A DNA stretch of 64,000 bases from Extensimonas vulgaris (lineage in GTDB: Bacteria > Pseudomonadota > Gammaproteobacteria > Burkholderiales > Burkholderiaceae_C). Below, in pieces: positions 59,490-64,000 of the stretch (its first letter is position 1; every line of letters starts with the position of its first letter). Made by a program: the position numbers and the translations under genes. Below the pieces are notes generated by a model that did not search any database, was not told the DNA's origin, and worked only from the letters and a program-made list of their open reading frames with translations. The stretch covers positions 338,978-402,977 of the forward strand of contig NZ_QPJU01000001.1 in the NCBI RefSeq assembly GCF_003337425.1. The letters are read 5' to 3'.

Positions 59490-59574
59490 CCCGGATTGTC
59501 CATGAGGACGCGGGATGATGGCGTGGCGGCTGAAGAACCTTCGGGCGCGCAGCGTCGCACCATGGACTGCCCGG
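59490..59574. repeat. Family A shortened element between pepA and lptF
   Basis: Starts CCCGGATTGTCCATGAGG with ACGCGGGATGATGGCG, as in the full copies, and ends CATGGACTGCCCGG, a worn copy of the other end. At about 85 bp it looks internally deleted. It lies in the whole pepA-lptF divergent gap. Confidence 0.6.
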
Positions 59575-59584
59575 ATTTACAGCA

Positions 59585-60679
59585 ATGTTATTCGATTCAT
59601 CGATTCGCAAAGAGCTCGCGCGCAGCTTTGGCGCGACCCTTGTGGTGCTCGTCACCGTGGTCATGACCATGGTGCTGATCCGCACGCTCGGTCAGGCCAC
59701 GCGCGGCAGCGTCAACCCTGCCGACGTGACGCTGGTCATGGGTTTTACGGTCTTGGGTTACATGCCCACCATTTTGGCCCTGAGCCTCTTCATCACCGTG
59801 GTCGCCGTGCTCTCACGTATGTACCGCGACAGCGAAATGGTGATCTGGTTTGCGTGCGGCCAGGGGCTCGCACGTCTGCTGCCCCCGCTGCTGCGCTTTG
59901 CCTGGCCGGTGATCGCCGTCGTAGCCGTGCTCGCGCTGCTGGTCTGGCCTTGGACGAACAGCCAAGTGCAAGAGCTCAAAACGCGTTACGAGCAACGCAG
60001 CGACATCGACCGCATTGCGCCAGGCGAGTTTCAAGAATCGGCCAACGGCAATAGGGTGTTCTTCATCGAAAAAGATACTGATGGCAAACAAAGGGGCAAC
60101 AACGTGCTCGTGGTGGATCAAAAAGGCGCGTCCGAATCCATTACCTCGGCACGCAGTGCCCGGCTACAAATTCTGGGTGCTGATCGCTTTGCCCTGCTGA
60201 GCCAAGGCCAGCGCCTGGAGTCCGCACGGGATCGCCCGACCTTACGTTTGAGCGAATTCTCCGAATACGGCATACGCATCGGCGCAGCGCCTGCAAACCC
60301 GCTGGACAATCCCGATGTGAGCACGCTTGCCACGCGCACTCTATTGCTCCAGCCCACTCCCGCGAACCAAGGTGAGCTGGGCTGGCGCATCGGACAAGTG
60401 CTCTCGGCATTCAACCTCGTCGTGCTGGGACTGGCACTCGCCAGCGTCAACCCCAGGGCAGGCCGCAGCAGTAGCCTGGTGCTCGCACTGCTCGCCTTCA
60501 TCGTTTATTTGAACTTCATGACGCTCGGACAGACCTGGGTCGCTGCGAATCGGATTCGCTTCATACCCTTCATGCTCGCACTGCACCTTGGCATGCTCGC
60601 TCTGGCGGCCCTCGTGCTCGCGGCGCGCCACAACGGCTGGTCGCTGCGTTCTTGGTTGACGCTCAAGGGGCGCGCATGA
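59585..60679 (+). CDS. lptF: LPS export permease LptF
   Basis: 364 residues. MLFDSSIRKELARSFGATLV, three membrane segments, a periplasmic domain with the jellyroll region ERSDIDRIAPGEFQE-like (QRSDIDRIAPGEFQESANGN), then three more segments. LptF and LptG form the LptB2FG extractor that lifts lipopolysaccharide out of the inner membrane. Start ATG 59585. Overlaps lptG by 4 bp. Confidence 0.95.
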   Translation: MLFDSSIRKELARSFGATLVVLVTVVMTMVLIRTLGQATRGSVNPADVTLVMGFTVLGYMPTILALSLFITVVAVLSRMYRDSEMVIWFACGQGLARLLPPLLRFAWPVIAVVAVLALLVWPWTNSQVQELKTRYEQRSDIDRIAPGEFQESANGNRVFFIEKDTDGKQRGNNVLVVDQKGASESITSARSARLQILGADRFALLSQGQRLESARDRPTLRLSEFSEYGIRIGAAPANPLDNPDVSTLATRTLLLQPTPANQGELGWRIGQVLSAFNLVVLGLALASVNPRAGRSSSLVLALLAFIVYLNFMTLGQTWVAANRIRFIPFMLALHLGMLALAALVLAARHNGWSLRSWLTLKGRA

Positions 60680-61785
60680 GAACGCTGCGCCGCATGATCC
60701 ACCGGGAGGCGCTCGTGTCCGTGGGCTACGCGACACTGGTATTTCTTGCGCTGTTTTTCTTTTTCGACCTGGTCGATGAGCTCCGTTCCGTCAACCGCTA
60801 CAACGCCCAGGGCTACGGATTCGGACAGGCCCTCATCGTGACGGCGCTCACGGTGCCAGGCCACCTCTATGAATTGCTCCCCATCACGGTGCTCATAGGC
60901 ACCATTTTCGTGATGGCACGGTTCGCACAAAGCTCCGAATTCACCATCATGCGCACCAGCGGCATGGGGCCAGGGCAAGCGCTGCGCACTTTGCTCATAC
61001 TAGGTGGTTTTTTCGTCGTACTGACCTTCGTTGTCGGTGACTATGTGGCCCCACAATGTGACCGGCTCGCGCAGACCCTCAAGATGCGATTCACAGGGCG
61101 CCTTGGCAGCGGCGGCACAGGCGCATGGCTGAAGGAGCGCCAGCAAGACCATTCGTTTGCCGTGAACGTGCGCGCCCTCACGCCGGACGGCGAGATGCGC
61201 GACGTGCGGATTTTCGAATTCGATGCGCAGGGCCATCTGGCCTCGCATGTGCACGCAGCGAAAGCCCGCTTTGGCCAAGACAAGGTTTCATGGGTGCTCG
61301 AGCAAGTCCAGCAAAGCCGCTTTCACCTCGAAGACGAGGCCCATGCCTGGGTCGAGCGCACGCAGATTGCAAGCCTGGCTTGGCCCACGCAGATCAAGGC
61401 CGAGATGGTGTCGGCCACCTTGCGCAAGCGCGAGCGCATGACCACGTTCGACCTGTTCGAATACATCCGCCACCTCAAGGCCAACGGCCAGACGGCGCAG
61501 CGTTACGAAATCGAACTCGGCCGCAAGGTGTTTTACCCACTGAGCTGCCTGGTCATGGTGGTGCTGGCGCTGCCGTTTGCCTACCTGCACTTCCGCTCGG
61601 GCGGCATTTCGGCGCAGGTGTTTGGCGGCATCATGGCCGGCCTGAGCTTTTTCCTGCTCAACAACCTGTTCAGCCACGTGGGCAACCTGCAAAACCTGTC
61701 GCCCTGGATCGCCGCCGCGGCACCCAGCCTGATTTATTCCTTGCTGTCGCTGGCGGCCTTCGGCTGGCTGGTGCTGCGCCGCTGA
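60676..61785 (+). CDS. lptG: LPS export permease LptG
   Basis: 369 residues starting at ATG 60676 (MRTLRRMIHREALVSVGYAT) overlapping the lptF stop. Six membrane segments around a periplasmic domain, with TVPGHLYELLPITVLIGTIF and VFYPLSCLVMVVLALPFAYL typical of LptG. Partner of LptF. Confidence 0.95.
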   Translation: MRTLRRMIHREALVSVGYATLVFLALFFFFDLVDELRSVNRYNAQGYGFGQALIVTALTVPGHLYELLPITVLIGTIFVMARFAQSSEFTIMRTSGMGPGQALRTLLILGGFFVVLTFVVGDYVAPQCDRLAQTLKMRFTGRLGSGGTGAWLKERQQDHSFAVNVRALTPDGEMRDVRIFEFDAQGHLASHVHAAKARFGQDKVSWVLEQVQQSRFHLEDEAHAWVERTQIASLAWPTQIKAEMVSATLRKRERMTTFDLFEYIRHLKANGQTAQRYEIELGRKVFYPLSCLVMVVLALPFAYLHFRSGGISAQVFGGIMAGLSFFLLNNLFSHVGNLQNLSPWIAAAAPSLIYSLLSLAAFGWLVLRR

Positions 61786-61795
61786 AGGGGCGCCC

Positions 61796-62173
61796 ATGCC
61801 GCCCAGCGCCCCGGCCATTGTCCTGTTTGCGCACGGCTCGCGCGATCCGCTCTGGCGCGCACCCATTGAGGCGGTGGCGGCGTACATCCGCCAGCACCAC
61901 CCCGAACGCCTGGTGCGCTGCGCCTACCTCGAATGCTGCGCTCCTACACTTGCCGAAGCTGCAGCAGATTTGATAGCGCAAAGCGCAGAACACATCTGCG
62001 TCATGCCGATGTTTTTAGGCTCAGGCAAACACGCCCGCGAAGACCTTCCGGCCTTGCTCAAGCAGCTGCAGGCAGCGCATCCGGCGGTGCGCTTCACCCT
62101 GCGCACGGCGATCGGTGAAGACCCGCGTGTCACGGCACTCATCGCCGCCATCGCCTGCGAGTCGCCAAAGTAG
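61796..62173 (+). CDS. CbiX-type sirohydrochlorin chelatase-like protein
   Basis: 125 residues, the short single-domain CbiX/SirB form: IVLFAHGSRDPLWRAPIEAV carries the metal-binding histidine and CVMPMFLGSGKHAREDLPAL another. Inserts cobalt, nickel or iron into sirohydrochlorin in siroheme, cobalamin or F430 synthesis; with cysB next door, siroheme for sulfite reduction is the likely use (inference). Start ATG 61796, 10 bp after lptG. Confidence 0.88.
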   Translation: MPPSAPAIVLFAHGSRDPLWRAPIEAVAAYIRQHHPERLVRCAYLECCAPTLAEAAADLIAQSAEHICVMPMFLGSGKHAREDLPALLKQLQAAHPAVRFTLRTAIGEDPRVTALIAAIACESPK

Positions 62174-62194
62174 ACATTTTCAGCATAATGATGC

Positions 62195-62208
62195 AATTCT
62201 TTAGAATT
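62195..62208. promoter_or_regulatory. AT-rich palindrome before cysB
   Basis: AATTCT-TT-AGAATT, 7 bp before the cysB ATG, in an unusually AT-rich stretch; ATAAT at 62185-62189 could be its -10 box. LysR regulators often bind such dyads at their own genes. Confidence 0.4.
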
Positions 62209-62215
62209 AAAAACC

Positions 62216-63157
62216 ATGAATCTGCATCAATTCCGTTTCGTCCAGGAAGCCGTGCGGCGCAACCTCAATCTGACCGAGGCGGCCAAAGCCCTGCACACCT
62301 CGCAGCCGGGCGTCTCCAAGGCCATCATCGAGCTCGAAGAAGAGCTCGGCATCGAAATTTTTGCGCGCCATGGCAAGCGCCTCAAGCGCATCACCGAGCC
62401 GGGCCAGCAGGTGCTGCAAAGCATTCAGATCATCCTGCGCGAAGTCGGCAACCTCAAGCGCATAGGCGACGAATTCAGCGCCCAGGACAGCGGCACGCTG
62501 AGCATTGCCACTACGCACACGCAGGCGCGCTACGTGCTGCCCACTTCGGTGGCGCGCCTGCGCGAGGCCTACCCCAAAGTGCACATCAGCCTGCACCAGG
62601 CCACGCCACAGGAAGTGGCGCGCATGGTGCTCGACGAGGTCGCAGAAATCGGCATCGCCACCGAATCGCTGGCCGACTACCCCGACCTCGTCACCCTGCC
62701 CTGCTACGAATGGTCACACGTGCTGGTGCTGCCGCCTGCGCACCCGCTGGCGCACAAAGAGCGCGTGGGCCTTGAAGACATCGCACACGAGCCGCTCATC
62801 ACCTACCACCCCTCGTTCACCGGGCGCGGCAAGATCGATCAGGCTTTTGCGACGCGCCAGCTGCAGCCGCGCATCGTGCTCGAAGCCATAGACTCGGACG
62901 TGATCAAAACCTACGTGCGCCTGGGCCTGGGCATAGGCATCGTGGCCGAAATGGCCATGAAGGACGACCCCGTGGGCGACCTCGTGGTGCGCCCGCTCGG
63001 ACACCTGTTCGGGCAGAACGTCACGCGCGTGGCCTTCAAGCGCGGCGCCTACCTGCGCAATTTCGTCTATCGCTTTGCCGAACTGCTGAGTCCGCGCCTG
63101 AGTCGCGAACTCATCGCCCGCGCCATGACCGGGCATGTGCACGATTACGAACTCTGA
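62216..63157 (+). CDS. cysB: CysB-type LysR transcriptional regulator
   Basis: 313 residues. HTH MNLHQFRFVQEAVRRNLNLT and ALHTSQPGVSKAIIELEEEL, then the CysB effector domain with TTHTQARYVLP, ITYHPSFTGRGKIDQAFATR and GLGIGIVAEMAMKDD. CysB activates sulfate assimilation genes in response to N-acetylserine. Start ATG 62216. The neighbouring chelatase fits a sulfur-assimilation context; no cysteine biosynthesis genes are otherwise in the window. Confidence 0.94.
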   Translation: MNLHQFRFVQEAVRRNLNLTEAAKALHTSQPGVSKAIIELEEELGIEIFARHGKRLKRITEPGQQVLQSIQIILREVGNLKRIGDEFSAQDSGTLSIATTHTQARYVLPTSVARLREAYPKVHISLHQATPQEVARMVLDEVAEIGIATESLADYPDLVTLPCYEWSHVLVLPPAHPLAHKERVGLEDIAHEPLITYHPSFTGRGKIDQAFATRQLQPRIVLEAIDSDVIKTYVRLGLGIGIVAEMAMKDDPVGDLVVRPLGHLFGQNVTRVAFKRGAYLRNFVYRFAELLSPRLSRELIARAMTGHVHDYEL

Positions 63158-63188
63158 CAACCCCCTCTCCATCCTCCCCTCCAACGCC

Positions 63189-64000
63189 ATGACCGCGCCC
63201 ATCGTCCGCACGCCCGAACTGCACAGCAAACTGCCCGAAGTCGGCACCACCATCTTCACCGTGATGTCGGCGCTCGCCGCGGAAGTGGGCGCCGTGAACC
63301 TTGGCCAGGGCTTTCCCGACTTCGACTGCGACCCGGCACTCGTCGAGGCCGTGTACCAGGCCATGCGCGCGGGCCACAACCAATACCCGCCCATGCCCGG
63401 CGTGCCCGCCTTGCGTAGCGCCGTTGCTTCCAAAATAGAAGCGTTGCACGGCCGCAAATACAGCGCAGACAGCGAAATCACCATCACCGCCGGGGCCACG
63501 CAGGCGATCCTCACGGCCATCCTCGCCTGCGTGCGCCCGGGCGACGAGGTGATCGTGCTCGAGCCCTGCTACGACAGCTATGCGCCCAACATCGCGCTCG
63601 CGGGCGGCACCGTGGTGCGCGTGCCGCTCACGCCCGGGAGCTTCCGGCCCGATTTCGACAAAATCGCCGCGGCACTCTCGCCGCGCACGCGCGCGCTGCT
63701 CATCAACAGCCCGCACAACCCCAGCGCCACGGTCTGGAGCGCGCAGGACATGCTCACTTTGCAGGAGCTGCTCGCGCCCACCGACGTGCTCTTGATCAGC
63801 GACGAGGTCTATGAACACATGGTGTTCGACGGCGCCGAACACCAAAGCGCCGCACGCTTTGCGGGCCTCGCGGCGCGCGCCTTCATCGTTTCGAGCTTCG
63901 GCAAGACCTTCCACGTCACGGGCTGGAAGGTCGGCACCGTGGCGGCGCCCGCGGCGCTCACGGCCGAGTTTCGTAAGGTGCACCAGTTCAACGTCTTCAC
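63189..64000 (+). CDS. Class I/II aminotransferase, methionine aminotransferase-like (3' end cut)
   Basis: 270 codons are visible. KLPEVGTTIFTVMSALAAEV and VNLGQGFPDFDCDPALVEAV match the YbdL/kynurenine-aminotransferase group; NSPHNPSATVWSAQDM and the PLP lysine Lys239 in VSSFGKTFHVTGWKVGT are intact. YbdL prefers methionine with 2-oxo acids; the substrate here is inferred. Start ATG 63189 (MTAPIVRTPELHSKLPEVGT). Same strand as cysB, 31 bp on. Confidence 0.9.
   Translation, partial: MTAPIVRTPELHSKLPEVGTTIFTVMSALAAEVGAVNLGQGFPDFDCDPALVEAVYQAMRAGHNQYPPMPGVPALRSAVASKIEALHGRKYSADSEITITAGATQAILTAILACVRPGDEVIVLEPCYDSYAPNIALAGGTVVRVPLTPGSFRPDFDKIAAALSPRTRALLINSPHNPSATVWSAQDMLTLQELLAPTDVLLISDEVYEHMVFDGAEHQSAARFAGLAARAFIVSSFGKTFHVTGWKVGTVAAPAALTAEFRKVHQFNVF

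Overview
The window is a chromosomal segment of a high-GC Burkholderiales bacterium, most likely a Comamonadaceae. The evidence is gene order typical of that group: petABC-sspA-sspB, odhA-odhB-lpdA-zapE, hemA-prfA-prmC-grxD, and a DUF815 ATPase next to a Nudix gene. A short dispersed repeat with AGCGCTT/AAGCGCT arms, of a kind I associate with Comamonadaceae, recurs at least eleven times. I cannot resolve the genus. There is no phage, plasmid, CRISPR or rRNA locus; most of the window is housekeeping DNA.

Layout. 1-5.5 kb: amn (cut by the window start), an MgtC/DUF4010 membrane protein, Nudix hydrolase, DUF815 ATPase, argJ. 5.6-13.8 kb: secA, a DciA-like gene, tRNA-Thr(UGU), sspB-sspA, cytochrome bc1 (petCBA), mscL. 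13.8-20.2 kb: pdxA carrying an inserted element, a Nif3-like gene, hemA-prfA-prmC-grxD. 20.3-23.6 kb: a TetR regulator, badI/badH-like alicyclic acyl-CoA genes and a divergent DUF169 gene. 23.7-30.8 kb: pabB-pabC, rsgA, an M48 protease, orn, a DEAD-box helicase. 31-41.5 kb: gcdH, cheV, a DUF4124 protein, an NAD-binding protein, a ferredoxin-type reductase, a phosphoesterase, a Lon-like AAA+ ATPase, a lytic transglycosylase, proS, rppH. 41.5-46.7 kb: proB-obgE, rpmA-rplU, bamD, a PP2C phosphatase. 46.7-54.3 kb: the odhA-odhB-lpdA-zapE operon. 54.5-64 kb: an AI-2E-type permease, livJ, pepA-holC, lptFG, a CbiX-like chelatase, cysB and a cut aminotransferase.

How it works together. Respiration and the TCA cycle (bc1, OdhAB-Lpd), envelope biogenesis (SecA, BamD, LptFG, transglycosylase) and cofactor synthesis (HemA, PdxA, PabBC, CbiX) dominate. 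The badI/badH-like pair (ring opening of alicyclic CoA esters) and GcdH (glutaryl-CoA to crotonyl-CoA) could be the middle and end of one degradation route, although they lie 8 kb apart and the upstream enzymes are not here.

The most unusual layer is small non-coding mobile DNA, in four families. Family A is a 173-bp element with perfect or near-perfect 18-bp terminal inverted repeats; there are two full copies (1437-1609 with a 5-bp ATGAA duplication, and 56877-57049) and two decayed ones. Family B is a 98-bp palindromic element inside pdxA, with perfect 18-bp arms and a 4-bp CTGG duplication; the total of 102 bp adds 34 residues in frame. Family C is a 166-bp near-palindrome ending 6 bp before the obgE start codon, separating obgE from rplU-rpmA. 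Family D is the dispersed repeat of about 45 bp, which abuts or enters several genes, including the N-terminus of prmC and the start of pabB.
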